Shown: positions 28,369 to 38,917 of the stretch, in pieces
How the letters are laid out: every line of letters begins with the position of its first letter
How positions within the stretch are numbered: position 1 is the stretch's first letter
Source: Bacillus sp. PAMC26568
GTDB taxonomy: Bacteria > Bacillota > Bacilli > Bacillales > Bacillaceae
NCBI RefSeq assembly: GCF_014235785.1
Contig: NZ_CP060137.1
Span: 62,001-126,000 of the forward strand
Length of the DNA: 64,000 nt
Direction of reading: 5' to 3'
The notes under the pieces: model-generated
What the model was told of the DNA's origin: nothing
Database searches by the model: none
The model's input: the letters and a program-made list of their open reading frames with translations, nothing else
Made by a program: the position numbers and the translations under genes

Positions 28369-29703
28369 ATGTCAGAAAAAAAACCGACATATATAGAGCA
28401 GCAGCTTGACGCTGTCATTAAAAAAGAAGATGGATATACGTTCGTTTTTCAAACAGAAAAAGTAAAACTCGATCATGCAGCAGAAACGGACTTGCTGAAA
28501 GAGATGGATGCCTCCATCAAAAGAGAAATTGATTTAACTGAAGATGAATTAACGGTTCATATTCAGCCGCCTAAATCTTATTTGGGTTTTTCTAGTTTAA
28601 TGAAAAAAGAAGAGCGAAGCAAGTGGAATTTTTCCTATCAGCTGGTAAAAAAGGTAAAAAATCACTCGTTATCAAGAATTCATTTGATCGTATGTCCAGA
28701 AAATCTTGTATTTGATCAAAGCTTCACACCGTACTTTCTGCATTATGGAGTAAAAGAAAGCATTCCGCCGTATGAGAGGGATCATGTGAAGCTGTGGCAA
28801 GAGCTGAAAGCAACTGTTGCTGCAGCCGTAGATTCAAAGTTTACATTTGAACAATATTTAAAATTCAATGAGACATTAGATATTTCACCTATGTCCAAAG
28901 AATTGCTCTCTGCGGCAACCTATGATGACCTGTTAACGATGATTGAAACGAATATGAGAGAGCTGGATAAAAAGCATGCAGCTCTGGTATCCATTCCGGA
29001 AAAGAAATGGAAGCTCACACGATATGTTTCATTGGGGTTTCTCATTCTGCTCGTTCCAGCACTAGTATATACTGCATATTCCCTCTTTTCACTCCATCCT
29101 AAACAAGAGGCGTTTGTATCAAGCAGTGAGCAATATCTAGGCAACGATTACAGTGAAGTTGTCAGTACACTTTCAAGCTATAGCACTGATGAAATGCCAA
29201 ACGTAGTGAAATTTCAATTGGCATCGTCTTACATAGTCAATGAATCTTTAACGGAAGAACAAAAGGAAAGCGTTCAAAACACGCTTACACTTCAATCAGA
29301 TCCCCAATACCTTGAGTATTGGATTCATGTTGGAAGAGGCGAGGCAAAAGAAGCCCTCGATCTTGCCAGAAATCTTGAGGACAGAGATTTGATTATGTTT
29401 GGTCTGATTAAGTACGAAGCTCAAATTAAAGCAGATACCGAAATGAAAAGTGAAGAGAAACAAGAAGAACTTCAAAAAATAGATGCGGAAATAAAACAAT
29501 ATAAAGAAGAGCAAGAGGCTCAAAAGAGAGAAGAAGAACAGAAGCTAGAGGAAGAACAAAAAGCAGAAGAACAAGTTGAAGAGCAGAAAAAAGCAGAAGA
29601 ACAACAAGCTGCAGAAGAGGCAAAGAAGGCACAGGAAGCAGCTGATCAAGCGAAGTCCGCAGAGCAAAAACCAGCCGAATCAGCAAATACAGGATCTAAT
29701 TAA
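28369..29703 (+). CDS. yukC: T7SS membrane pseudokinase YukC (EssB)
   Basis: About 444 residues. The cytoplasmic pseudokinase-fold N-terminal domain spans 1-215, one membrane helix lies near 220-240 (YVSLGFLILLVPALVYTAY), and an outside helical domain follows. The C-terminal tail (about 360-444) is an almost uninterrupted Glu/Lys/Gln coiled coil. ATG at 28369 is preferred to 28351 because AAGGAG lies nine bases before it. It binds the EssC ATPase and YueB in the secretion complex. Confidence 0.92.
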   Translation: MSEKKPTYIEQQLDAVIKKEDGYTFVFQTEKVKLDHAAETDLLKEMDASIKREIDLTEDELTVHIQPPKSYLGFSSLMKKEERSKWNFSYQLVKKVKNHSLSRIHLIVCPENLVFDQSFTPYFLHYGVKESIPPYERDHVKLWQELKATVAAAVDSKFTFEQYLKFNETLDISPMSKELLSAATYDDLLTMIETNMRELDKKHAALVSIPEKKWKLTRYVSLGFLILLVPALVYTAYSLFSLHPKQEAFVSSSEQYLGNDYSEVVSTLSSYSTDEMPNVVKFQLASSYIVNESLTEEQKESVQNTLTLQSDPQYLEYWIHVGRGEAKEALDLARNLEDRDLIMFGLIKYEAQIKADTEMKSEEKQEELQKIDAEIKQYKEEQEAQKREEEQKLEEEQKAEEQVEEQKKAEEQQAAEEAKKAQEAADQAKSAEQKPAESANTGSN

Positions 29704-29730
29704 TAGTCAGACGCAACAGGAGGTGAATTC

Positions 29731-32700
29731 ATGAGTATTCTTTGGTTTTTTCACGGTGAATCCTATCAGCAATTTGATGTAAATGAAGAAGCGTTTCGTT
29801 CATTTTCCATTGGGTCAGATATTTTGCAAACCCTGACAATCCGCAATTTTCCTTTTTCTTCTGGTCCGTTGACTGTTGCAAAAGCAGAAGGATCAGATGG
29901 TTTCATGATTAAACAGAATGAGAACGCAATCGGAAAGGTCACCCTGCAAGAACCTTTTCGGCTGGAAGACAATTCGGAGCAGCTCGTTATTTATTTCACT
30001 CTTAAACCCGAAAAAACAGAAACTTATTATATCGGTTTTCATAAAGAAATCTCTTTCTCTGCAAATAGTGAAGAGACTCACATATACAAGGATAAAGGAA
30101 CTGTACCGTCACTTGGTAAGGGCTCGCTTACGCTTTTAAATACAGGTAATCAATGGACAGTCTCGCCTGAGGGTGAAAAGGTCTATTTGAATGGTAAAAA
30201 GATAGAAATGCGAACCCAATTAGAAATAGGCGACATTCTCTTCTGGCCTTTTATGACCATTCGTCTTATCGAAGAAGACTTGATTCAAATTACGAGCACA
30301 GATTCCTTTCATTCAAAATTGCCGCTTACTGAAAAACCACGATCAGAAATGAGCAAGAAATATCCGATTTACCGGCGCACACCGCGGATGATTTATGAGC
30401 TCCCTAAAGAAAAAATCTCTCTGACGTTTCCAGCACAAGAAGGAGAAGACCAGTCACGCAGCCTATGGCTTATTGTATTGCCTCCTCTCGTTATGATGCT
30501 TGCTATGGGAATTGTCGCGCTTATTGCACCGCGAGGCATCTTTATTATTGTTTCAATGGTTATGTTTGTAATGACTTTAATTACCTCAACAGCTCAATAC
30601 TTCAGAGAAAAAGGAAATTATAAAAAACGAAAAGAACGGAGACTGCGCGTCTATACGCAGTACCTTGAAAGCAAACGCCATGAACTTCAGGAGGTTGCTG
30701 AAAAACAGCGTCAGGTTCTGGCCTATCATTTTCCTTCTTTTGAACAAATGAAATATATGACGCAGCAAATTTCAGACCGGATTTGGGAAAGAACGCCTGA
30801 AAGCAATGATTTTTTAGAGCTTCGGATCGGAACAGGCACCGTTAAATCCAGCTATGAACTATCACTGAGTTCAAACGATATGGCGAACAGGGAAGTTGAT
30901 GACCTCCTTGAACAGTCACAGCAAATGGAAAAGGTATATCGGGAAATTGATTCTGTACCAATCAGTGTAAACCTGTCACAAGGTGCAATGGGGCTGATAG
31001 GAAAAGAAGCTATTATGAAAAACGAGCTTCATCAGTTAATTGGACAGCTGGCGTTTTCCCATAGCTATCACGATGTGCGTTTTGTGTTTATTTTCAACGA
31101 AAAAGAATACAGCAGCTGGGAATGGATGAAATGGCTGCCGCATTTTCAGCTGCCTCATGCGTTTGCAAAAGGGATGATTTATAACGAGCAAACGAGAGAC
31201 CAGCTGCTTACTTCCATCTATGAAATGCTGAGGGAGCGCGATTTGGAAGAAAAGAAAGAAAACCTTCGTTTCTCGCCGCATATTGTCTTTATCATTACAA
31301 ATCAGCAGCTGATTTCAGATCATGTTATTTTAGAATATCTAGAAGGCGAGTTTTCCCAATTAGGCATTTCGGTAATCTTTGCAGCTGAAGCAAAAGAGAG
31401 CCTGTCTGATAACATCCATACCCTTGTTAGATATGTAAATGATCAAGAAGGAGACATTCTCATTCAGGAGAAAAAAGCAGCATCGATTCCTTTTAAAATC
31501 GATGTTCATCATCATGAAGGAAATGAGTCGTTTGCCCGAATGCTGAGAACGCTTGATCATCAAGTTGGAATGACAAATTCCATTCCGAAAAGCGTGTCAT
31601 TCTTAGAGATGGTCAATGTCAAAGAAGTGGATGAGCTCCCGATTGAGCAGAATTGGCTGACAAGGGAATCATCCAAATCTCTGGCTGTTCCCGTTGGATT
31701 GAAGGGCAAGGAGGATGTTGTGGAATTAAACCTTCATGAAAAAGCCCACGGTCCTCATGGTCTTCTGGCAGGTACGACTGGATCAGGGAAAAGTGAATTT
31801 CTTCAAACGTATATATTGTCGCTTGCCGTCCATTTTCATCCGCATGAAGTAGCATTCCTGCTGATTGATTACAAGGGCGGAGGAATGGCGCAGCCGTTTA
31901 AAAACATGCCGCATTTGCTCGGAACGATCACAAATATTGAAGGCAGCAAAAACTTTAGTGCACGTGCACTTGCTTCAATCAAAAGTGAGTTAAAACGGCG
32001 TCAGCGACTTTTTGATCAATATCAGGTGAATCACATTAACGATTACACGAATCTTTACAAGCGAAAACAAGCGGAAGATCCGCTGCCGCATTTGTTTTTG
32101 ATTTCAGATGAATTTGCAGAATTGAAAAGTGAAGAGCCCGATTTTATCCGTGAGCTTGTCAGTGCTGCCCGCATCGGTAGAAGCTTAGGTGTCCATCTCA
32201 TCCTCGCAACGCAAAAGCCTGGCGGAGTGATTGATGACCAAATATGGAGCAACGCAAGATTCAGGGTTGCTTTGAAGGTTCAGGATGCAAGTGACAGTAA
32301 AGAAATATTAAAAAATGCTGATGCAGCGTCCATTACCATAACGGGCCGCGGTTATTTGCAGGTAGGAAATAACGAGGTGTACGAACTGTTTCAGTCAGCA
32401 TGGAGCGGGGCGCCTTATTTAGAGGAAACATCAGAGTCTGAAGATGAAGTAGCCATTGTCACAGACCTTGGTTTAATTCCTTTATCAAATGTCTCGTCTC
32501 CTCAGACGCATAAAAAAGAGACAGAATCTGAAATCGAAGTCATTGTTGACAAAATAGAAGCGCTTCAGGCTCAAATGGGGATCCGCAAGCTGAATAGCCC
32601 GTGGCTCCCGCCGCTTGAAAATAGAATTTCCAGACATCAATATGCCACACATCATCATGATGAAATTTATATTGGAGTGATTGATGAGCCTGAAAAACAA

Positions 32701-34215
32701 AGTCAGACTCCATATTCCTATCAGCTGATGGACGATGGCAACATCGCCATTTTCGGATCATCAGGCTATGGAAAATCGCATACAGTCATGATGCTGCTTC
32801 TAAGCATTGCATCAAGGCTGAGCCCAGAGGAAGCGCACTTCTACGTCATTGATTACGGCAATGGGACACTGCTTCCGCTCAGACAATTGCCGCATACAGC
32901 TGACTATTTCCAGCTGGATCAGGAACTGAAGATTGATAAATTCATGAGAATTGTAAGAGATGAGATTTCGCGGAGAAAGCAATTGTTCCAGCATCAAGAA
33001 GTAAGCAGCATCAAGATGTACAATTCGCTTAGTTCAAACAAACTGCCGCTTCTATACATTACAATTGATAATTTTGATCTTGTAAAAGAAGAAATGCAGG
33101 AACTTGAAACACAGCTGATTCAATTTGCCCGTGATGGACAATCACTTGGCATCTATATGATTTTTACAGCGACAAGAGTTCAATCTGTTCGTCAGTCACT
33201 GATGAACAGCATGAAAACAAAGATTCTTCATTATCTCATGGATACAACAGAAACATATATGGCAATCGGAAAGGTCCCATTTGCACCTGAACCGATACCT
33301 GGAAGAGCTATTATCAAGAAGGATCAGGCATATTTCTCTCAAATCTTCCTGCCGGCCGATGGTGAGGATGACTATGAACTGCTTGATTCGGTCAAGCAAG
33401 ATATCCAGATGCTGAAAGAAAAGTACAAGGGTGCCAAGAGTCCACTTCCAATTCCGATGCTTCCTGCTGAACTGACTTTGATTAACTTTACGCAGTTCAC
33501 AGAGGATTCTCAGAAAACAGGAGTCATCCCGATTGGACTTGATGAAGAGCATGTACAGCCTGTTTACGTAAATCTTGTAAAAACGAAGCACTGTATTATT
33601 CTTGGTCAGACTCAAAAAGGTAAGACCAATGTACTTAAAGTGGTTTTAAATACTGCATTGCTTCAGCCAACTGAAACGATCGGGATATTTGATTCCATTG
33701 ATCGCGGATTATCAAGCTATGCATCTGAAGAAAAAGTGACGTACATTGAAACGAAAGAACAGATCACGGCTTGGCTTGATATGACAGAAGAACTTCTCAT
33801 AGACAGGGAACAAACGTACCTTACAGCGATCCAGCAAGGCGTTGTAAATAATCTATCCTTCTCGCCAGTTATGCTTGTCATTGACGGCTACTCAAGATTC
33901 CAGCAATCACTTGACAGCATGCTGCAGGAGCGGTTGACAAGATTTATGAAAAATTACAGTCATCTTGGATTTAACGTCATCGTTTCCGGAAATAACAATG
34001 AACTCACAAAAGGATTTGACGCATTTACGAATGAAATCAAACAAATCCGCCAGGCACTCGTCCTGATGAAAAAATCAGAGCAAACGTTTTACACGCTTCC
34101 ATATAGCCGAAAAGAAAGCGATATTCATCCTGGCTACGGATACTATGTGGAAAATGGCAAAGAAACGAAAATACAAATTCCTCTTTGTGTCATTGAAAGG
34201 AAGATTTACACATGA
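29731..34215 (+). CDS. essC: T7SS motor ATPase YukB/EssC (FtsK/SpoIIIE family)
   Basis: A 1494-residue motor. Two N-terminal FHA-like domains (1-200) are followed by two helices at about 245-290. Three ATPase domains follow, with P-loops GTTGSGKSE (about 681), GSSGYGKSH (about 1009) and GQTQKGKTN (about 1292). The Walker B of domain 1 is LFLISDEF (about 786). The second and third P-loops keep the GK but are less canonical, as usual for EssC. It is one continuous gene here, whereas B. subtilis annotation once split it into yukA and yukB. AGGAGGTG precedes the ATG. Confidence 0.95.
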   Translation: MSILWFFHGESYQQFDVNEEAFRSFSIGSDILQTLTIRNFPFSSGPLTVAKAEGSDGFMIKQNENAIGKVTLQEPFRLEDNSEQLVIYFTLKPEKTETYYIGFHKEISFSANSEETHIYKDKGTVPSLGKGSLTLLNTGNQWTVSPEGEKVYLNGKKIEMRTQLEIGDILFWPFMTIRLIEEDLIQITSTDSFHSKLPLTEKPRSEMSKKYPIYRRTPRMIYELPKEKISLTFPAQEGEDQSRSLWLIVLPPLVMMLAMGIVALIAPRGIFIIVSMVMFVMTLITSTAQYFREKGNYKKRKERRLRVYTQYLESKRHELQEVAEKQRQVLAYHFPSFEQMKYMTQQISDRIWERTPESNDFLELRIGTGTVKSSYELSLSSNDMANREVDDLLEQSQQMEKVYREIDSVPISVNLSQGAMGLIGKEAIMKNELHQLIGQLAFSHSYHDVRFVFIFNEKEYSSWEWMKWLPHFQLPHAFAKGMIYNEQTRDQLLTSIYEMLRERDLEEKKENLRFSPHIVFIITNQQLISDHVILEYLEGEFSQLGISVIFAAEAKESLSDNIHTLVRYVNDQEGDILIQEKKAASIPFKIDVHHHEGNESFARMLRTLDHQVGMTNSIPKSVSFLEMVNVKEVDELPIEQNWLTRESSKSLAVPVGLKGKEDVVELNLHEKAHGPHGLLAGTTGSGKSEFLQTYILSLAVHFHPHEVAFLLIDYKGGGMAQPFKNMPHLLGTITNIEGSKNFSARALASIKSELKRRQRLFDQYQVNHINDYTNLYKRKQAEDPLPHLFLISDEFAELKSEEPDFIRELVSAARIGRSLGVHLILATQKPGGVIDDQIWSNARFRVALKVQDASDSKEILKNADAASITITGRGYLQVGNNEVYELFQSAWSGAPYLEETSESEDEVAIVTDLGLIPLSNVSSPQTHKKETESEIEVIVDKIEALQAQMGIRKLNSPWLPPLENRISRHQYATHHHDEIYIGVIDEPEKQSQTPYSYQLMDDGNIAIFGSSGYGKSHTVMMLLLSIASRLSPEEAHFYVIDYGNGTLLPLRQLPHTADYFQLDQELKIDKFMRIVRDEISRRKQLFQHQEVSSIKMYNSLSSNKLPLLYITIDNFDLVKEEMQELETQLIQFARDGQSLGIYMIFTATRVQSVRQSLMNSMKTKILHYLMDTTETYMAIGKVPFAPEPIPGRAIIKKDQAYFSQIFLPADGEDDYELLDSVKQDIQMLKEKYKGAKSPLPIPMLPAELTLINFTQFTEDSQKTGVIPIGLDEEHVQPVYVNLVKTKHCIILGQTQKGKTNVLKVVLNTALLQPTETIGIFDSIDRGLSSYASEEKVTYIETKEQITAWLDMTEELLIDREQTYLTAIQQGVVNNLSFSPVMLVIDGYSRFQQSLDSMLQERLTRFMKNYSHLGFNVIVSGNNNELTKGFDAFTNEIKQIRQALVLMKKSEQTFYTLPYSRKESDIHPGYGYYVENGKETKIQIPLCVIERKIYT

Positions 34216-37154
34216 CAGATCAAAGAAAACATATGATCAAAATGATAGCTGCGGTGCTGCTGATCTTAGCAGTACCAGCCCTTTTTTTCCAATTTATTGG
34301 GGACAATCCAATGGAAGTAAGAGAGAAAGCCACGCGGAATATTGCCGTAGTAAATGAAGATATCGGAGCAGAAGAAGCAGCGGCAGAGGATGCTGATAAA
34401 GAACCTGTTCAATTCGGGAAGGAAATTGCCTCCATCTTAGATGAGGATTCTCCGTATGAATGGACAGTTTTAAGCAGAAGTGCTGCCGTCAATGGGCTGA
34501 AAAGTCAGCAATACGATGCCGTCATCTATATTCCTTCTAATTTTTCAAACAACATCTTAACATATGATGAACAGCAGCCATCAAAAGCTGAATTTGAATA
34601 TACGGTCCAAAATCAGCTCAACGCTGAAAACAGACAAAGGGTGCTCCGTGAACTAGAAGATGCAACAAATCGTGTGAACAAGCAAATGTCCTCCCTTTAC
34701 TGGAGCTATGTCTCTCAAGACATGGAAAATGTGCGCCAGGAGTTTGACCGCATCCTTGAAAAAGAAATTGCCTTTCAAAAAGCCATGCTGGGCTTCTATA
34801 AGCCAAGCTCTAAAGACCTTGCAGGAGAGTTAACCCAGCAAAAACAAATGCTTGAACAATTACAATCAACAATGAAACAGGCAGAAGAAGATTCGCCTGA
34901 ACGCAAAAACAGCGTCGAACAATTTGAGAAAAGCCTGTCAGCCTTCGTAAAATATGTTGAAGATTATCAAACCTATCAGGAAGATCAGCAGCAGCTCCTC
35001 ACAAAAGCCCAGCAAGAAAGCATCACAGCGATTCAGGGTGGTACAACGGTAGTGGATCAGAAGCAGGAGGAGACACAGGCGGCTTTTGATAAACAAGGGG
35101 AACAGCTTGCTGGCAGGATGACAGATGTTCAGAAGTTGCTTGACCGCAATCAAAAGACAGCAGAGAACTTAGGCAATGTTAGGCTCAGCCAAACGGAACG
35201 TCAGGCGAGAGAGCTTGAATCCGTACACAGTGAGTATGTGGACATGTATATCCTGAGGGATTATCAGGATACTTTAAATAGTCTAGAAGCAACTATGATT
35301 CCTTTAAGGAAAAAACTTCAAAAAGAGGGGACGGACAACGGAGATGGCCCTGGTAACGGTGAAGACAATGGAAATGAAGAAACGTCAGGCGGAGATGACA
35401 TTACCGAACCTGGCACTCCAAGGGAACCTGGTGAGAATGAAAATCCAGTAAATATGGATGAAGAGCGTGCTAAAATTCTTGCTATTTCTGAACAGATGAA
35501 CAGCCTAATAACAAATTTAGAAACAATTCCAGATCCAAAACCAGATCAAGTCATTCAAGCTTTAACTCAATTAGTCACTATGTCTGCACAGCTTGTAGCA
35601 GTAGAAGAATCCATTAAAGCTAAAGAAAGCCAGAATTCCTGGAGAGCTGAATATGAAAAATTGCTTGAACTTTACGATCAGCTTGTATCGGACAATGGAA
35701 AACTATTGGAAGAAAACCGGATTTTAAAAGTTGAAAATGGTAAACTGGCAGATAAAATAGCAGAACTTACAGAAGATTTAATAGAAATTACAAACAATAT
35801 GAATTCAGGTTCACAAGCTATTATGAATCAAGAACAGAAAGTCCTTAACTCTCTAGGTGATGAGAGAAAAGAAAGGCTTGAAGAGGTATTCAGTACACCG
35901 ATTGGGAACGCATCTATGAGTGATGTCCTTGCCTATCATTCGTATCTGTCACAATACGAAGCAACCGTAAATCGCATAAAAAATCCAAATAATCCCATAA
36001 GAGATGAGGTATTAAAGGATAGAATTCAAGAATCAAGAGTAAAAACGATTCTATCCATCAACGAAGAAGAACAAGGAGCATGGGACAAGCTAAATCAGGA
36101 GCTCCCGGCTACTGAAGAGGAAATGAAGGAAGTCCAGGCTTCCGCTCTTGCCTTTATGGATCAGTACAGTAAGGATCTTGAAGAGCAGCAAACGGCGATC
36201 ATGGAGGATCTTGCCTCTATGGAAGAGAGCGCAAATACCGTGCTTAGCCAAGTGCAAGAGACAGATGAGACGGTTTCTAGAATGCCTCTTCAAAATTCAG
36301 ACGGAACGACGCTAGTCACAAATCAGCAGAGTATTGGGCAGGAGATTGTGATGATCTCTGACTTAATGAACTCGCTTGGTGAAAGACAGGAGACGGTTGT
36401 CAGCAGTACGAATGTCCTCCAGCAAAAAGTAAATGAAGTTCAGTCAGAGGCAGATTTATTGAATGATAAATGGGCAACGAATGTAGCATCCACGCAGCTG
36501 GTAAGAGACGATGTCTTCAGTATTCTTGGCAATACGCTTGTAGACGGTCAGAACAATGGCTATGTTTATGAACATCTTGCGAATCCGCTCCAAATTAGCG
36601 GGGATGCGCCTGTTACACAAGCAAAGGCTGTACCGCCAGTCGTGATTCTGGTGATTATTCTAATCAGCAGTTTGTTAATTGGTTACTTTAGCCACTATTT
36701 CAAAGCAGCGCCTTTATTAGTGAGAGGATCCATGTTTGGTCTATTAAATTTAATTGTGGGCCTCATTATTAGCTTGTTTGGTTTAAATATTTATACTCTT
36801 ACGGATGAGCGCGCGATTCAATGGTCAATCTTTACGATTCTCTTGTTATTTGCAGCTTCGACAATTGTTCGTGTGGCATTCTTGCTCGGCAATTTTGCAG
36901 GGTGGCTTGCAAGTGTTGGTCTTGTGGCATTCTTCGTTAGTCCGCTGCTTGCTTTGGCAGCACCAAACTTTACTTACGAAGATCCTATGTCAAAGGTGTA
37001 TATCTCGATTCAATTCGATACGAATAACTTGTTTACACAGGGAATCATTGTTCTTATCGGAATGATCGTTGTTCTGACCATCCTGCCGTTTGTCGTGAAT
37101 GCTTTCAAAAACACAAACGAAAAGGCCAATCAGGAACATGCTCATGAAATGTAA
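34212..37154 (+). CDS. yueB: T7SS membrane protein YueB (EsaA)
   Basis: A 980-residue protein with one N-terminal helix (about 11-28), a long extracellular coiled-coil domain of about 780 residues and five or six C-terminal helices (about 810-965). In B. subtilis YueB is the receptor of phage SPP1, and in T7SSb it is part of the channel. A low-complexity acidic Gly/Asn/Glu/Pro insert lies at about 376-415. The start overlaps the essC stop (ATGA), so translation is coupled. Confidence 0.92.
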   Translation: MTDQRKHMIKMIAAVLLILAVPALFFQFIGDNPMEVREKATRNIAVVNEDIGAEEAAAEDADKEPVQFGKEIASILDEDSPYEWTVLSRSAAVNGLKSQQYDAVIYIPSNFSNNILTYDEQQPSKAEFEYTVQNQLNAENRQRVLRELEDATNRVNKQMSSLYWSYVSQDMENVRQEFDRILEKEIAFQKAMLGFYKPSSKDLAGELTQQKQMLEQLQSTMKQAEEDSPERKNSVEQFEKSLSAFVKYVEDYQTYQEDQQQLLTKAQQESITAIQGGTTVVDQKQEETQAAFDKQGEQLAGRMTDVQKLLDRNQKTAENLGNVRLSQTERQARELESVHSEYVDMYILRDYQDTLNSLEATMIPLRKKLQKEGTDNGDGPGNGEDNGNEETSGGDDITEPGTPREPGENENPVNMDEERAKILAISEQMNSLITNLETIPDPKPDQVIQALTQLVTMSAQLVAVEESIKAKESQNSWRAEYEKLLELYDQLVSDNGKLLEENRILKVENGKLADKIAELTEDLIEITNNMNSGSQAIMNQEQKVLNSLGDERKERLEEVFSTPIGNASMSDVLAYHSYLSQYEATVNRIKNPNNPIRDEVLKDRIQESRVKTILSINEEEQGAWDKLNQELPATEEEMKEVQASALAFMDQYSKDLEEQQTAIMEDLASMEESANTVLSQVQETDETVSRMPLQNSDGTTLVTNQQSIGQEIVMISDLMNSLGERQETVVSSTNVLQQKVNEVQSEADLLNDKWATNVASTQLVRDDVFSILGNTLVDGQNNGYVYEHLANPLQISGDAPVTQAKAVPPVVILVIILISSLLIGYFSHYFKAAPLLVRGSMFGLLNLIVGLIISLFGLNIYTLTDERAIQWSIFTILLLFAASTIVRVAFLLGNFAGWLASVGLVAFFVSPLLALAAPNFTYEDPMSKVYISIQFDTNNLFTQGIIVLIGMIVVLTILPFVVNAFKNTNEKANQEHAHEM

Positions 37155-37620
37155 AGCAGGAATATCATTTATTCTGCTGCTGCTCTTTGTGATCACAAGT
37201 GGAGTTACAGCAGATGCAGAAACAAATCTAAATGAACTGGATCCTAATATTTATGAGGAGAAAGAACGTAAGGAGAACACGAATTATCTGCATGAAAAAT
37301 CACTTTATGAGAAAAGAAATGCGATTCCTGAAGAACAAAAAAATCTAACCTTTAAGAAGCCGTCAAGAGATGAACAGGATGAAATAAAAAAACAGCTCTT
37401 CACAGCTTACACTAAAGAGAAGAACACTATAAAATCTAAATCTGAGCAAATGGAGTTATTTTCAGGAAATCCAGAACAGTCATTGAGTATGGCTGAAACT
37501 GAGGATAACGCATCTGGTCAAAATTCTGGATTAACAATGACATATATCCTCGTGATTGCGATTGGTGTTATTTTGATGATTGGCCTATTAATTCCCAGAA
37601 TGACGCAGGGAAAAAAATAG
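37144..37620 (+). CDS. yueC: T7SS membrane protein YueC (EssA)
   Basis: About 158 residues. A signal or membrane segment (MKCKAGISFILLLLFVITS) is followed by a charged extracellular part and one C-terminal helix (YILVIAIGVILMIGLLIP, about 130-148). ATG at 37144 is chosen over upstream ATGs because CAGGAAC lies at the right spacing. It overlaps yueB by 11 bases. It is the last gene of the secretion operon: no LXG toxin or immunity gene follows. Confidence 0.88.
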   Translation: MKCKAGISFILLLLFVITSGVTADAETNLNELDPNIYEEKERKENTNYLHEKSLYEKRNAIPEEQKNLTFKKPSRDEQDEIKKQLFTAYTKEKNTIKSKSEQMELFSGNPEQSLSMAETEDNASGQNSGLTMTYILVIAIGVILMIGLLIPRMTQGKK

Positions 37621-37631
37621 AATGAAAGATG

Positions 37632-37662
37632 AAGGCAGCCTATACATGAGCTGCCTTTTTCT
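37632..37662 (+). terminator. Terminator of the T7SS operon
   Basis: AAGGCAGC (37632-37639) pairs with GCTGCCTT (37650-37657), followed by a T run. Confidence 0.8.
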
Positions 37663-37703
37663 AATTTTTCTTTAGAACATAAAAGACGTGCTACAATAAG
37701 CAG

Positions 37704-38393
37704 ATGAGAATTAATAAATATATAAGTGAGACAGGCTATTGTTCGAGGCGGGAAACAGATCGACTTATTTTAGCAGGCCGCATTACCATCAATGAAATCA
37801 CTTGTGAGGCCGGCGACACGGTTATGGAAGGCGACACTGTATTAATCGATGGCAGAGCCATCCCGCCTAAAAGAAAGACAGTCTATATTGCACTCAATAA
37901 ACCAGTCGGTATTACTTGTACAGCGGCAAGCAATGTTAAAGACAATATCATGGATTTTATGAACTTCCCAGATCGAATTTTCCCTATCGGCAGATTAGAC
38001 AAAGCGTCAGAAGGACTCATTTTGCTGACGAACGATGGAGCAATCGTCAACAAAATGATGCGCTCTGAAAATGGTCATGAAAAGGAATATGTCGTAAAGG
38101 TAGATAAGCCTTTTGATGCTCATTTTATTCTTGGCATGTCTCAAGGAGTAGAAATACTTGGGGTTACCACAAAACAATGCCTGGTTGAGAAGATCGGCGA
38201 CCTTGAATTTCGAATCGTTCTGACACAAGGTCTAAATCGGCAAATCCGAAGAATGTGTAAAACATTTGGATATAAGGTTGAAAGGCTTGAAAGAAAGAGG
38301 ATCATGAATGTGACTGCCCTAGGCTTAGGAAGCGGAGAGTGGCGGTTTTTGACTGAAATGGAACTTGATGAGCTGTTATCAAGGCTCGGCTAA
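37704..38393 (+). CDS. rluF: 23S rRNA pseudouridine synthase RluF type
   Basis: A 229-residue enzyme of the RsuA/RluE/RluF family that turns a uridine of ribosomal RNA into pseudouridine. An S4 RNA-binding domain (MRINKYISETGYCSRRETD, 1-60) is followed by the catalytic domain with D99 in GRLDKASEGLILLTND. NRQIRRMCKTFGYKVERLER is also typical. The exact target (U2604 in E. coli RluF) is inferred only. The ribosome site is weak. A TACAAT about 14 bases upstream may be the -10, giving a short leader. Confidence 0.88.
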   Translation: MRINKYISETGYCSRRETDRLILAGRITINEITCEAGDTVMEGDTVLIDGRAIPPKRKTVYIALNKPVGITCTAASNVKDNIMDFMNFPDRIFPIGRLDKASEGLILLTNDGAIVNKMMRSENGHEKEYVVKVDKPFDAHFILGMSQGVEILGVTTKQCLVEKIGDLEFRIVLTQGLNRQIRRMCKTFGYKVERLERKRIMNVTALGLGSGEWRFLTEMELDELLSRLG

Positions 38394-38396
38394 CTA

Positions 38397-38432
38397 AAAC
38401 AACGCTTGGATTAATATGCCAAGCGTTGTTGT
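38397..38432. terminator. Bidirectional terminator after rluF
   Basis: ACAACGCTTGG (38399-38409) pairs with CCAAGCGTTGT (38419-38429), followed by a T-rich tail. It also serves the convergent gene at 38435. Confidence 0.85.
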
Positions 38433-38434
38433 TT

Positions 38435-38893
38435 TTATGCTGAAAATCCTTCTTCATGCAAATAATTGGCCGCTTCTTTATAAGTAGTAAACGTGCCATC
38501 TAAGTTTAAACCCGCATAGACATTCCACATATCATCCTCTTGGATTAAGACGAGAGTTTGTCCATCCTCATTTGTCCACTTTTCTTCTAAAAACTCCTCT
38601 GGTTCTGCATCGTCTTCTACTGAGAGGGAGTGAATTGACTTTTTGATCAGTGTGCGCAGTTCCTCTTCAGTGAAATCACGGATGTTGACCATTCCTTTAT
38701 CATTTACAGCATAACCTTTTACATATTCAGCGTAAACGAAACCATTTCCATTCGGATGAAGGTGATAAACAACATTTTTTTTGTCGTAAATACTTTCTTC
38801 AAAGTGAAAATTAATTCGTCCCAATGATACGTTTTTTCTTTGCAATTCTGGAAAAGATTCAATAATAGACAATTTTTGTTCAAATGTAAGCAT
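38435..38893 (-). CDS. Conserved hypothetical cytoplasmic protein
   Basis: About 152 residues, acidic, without signal peptide or membrane helix. It reads as a small mixed alpha/beta domain (ELQRKNVSLGRINFHFEES, then VVYHLHPNGNGFVYAEYV) followed by a second WNVYAGLNLDGTFTTYKEA module. No family with known function is recognised. ATG at 38893 is chosen because GGAGGAACTT precedes it, over the upstream ATG at 38917. Confidence 0.65.
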   Translation of the reverse strand: MLTFEQKLSIIESFPELQRKNVSLGRINFHFEESIYDKKNVVYHLHPNGNGFVYAEYVKGYAVNDKGMVNIRDFTEEELRTLIKKSIHSLSVEDDAEPEEFLEEKWTNEDGQTLVLIQEDDMWNVYAGLNLDGTFTTYKEAANYLHEEGFSA

Positions 38894-38917
38894 AAGTTCC
38901 TCCGATATCGATTTCAT

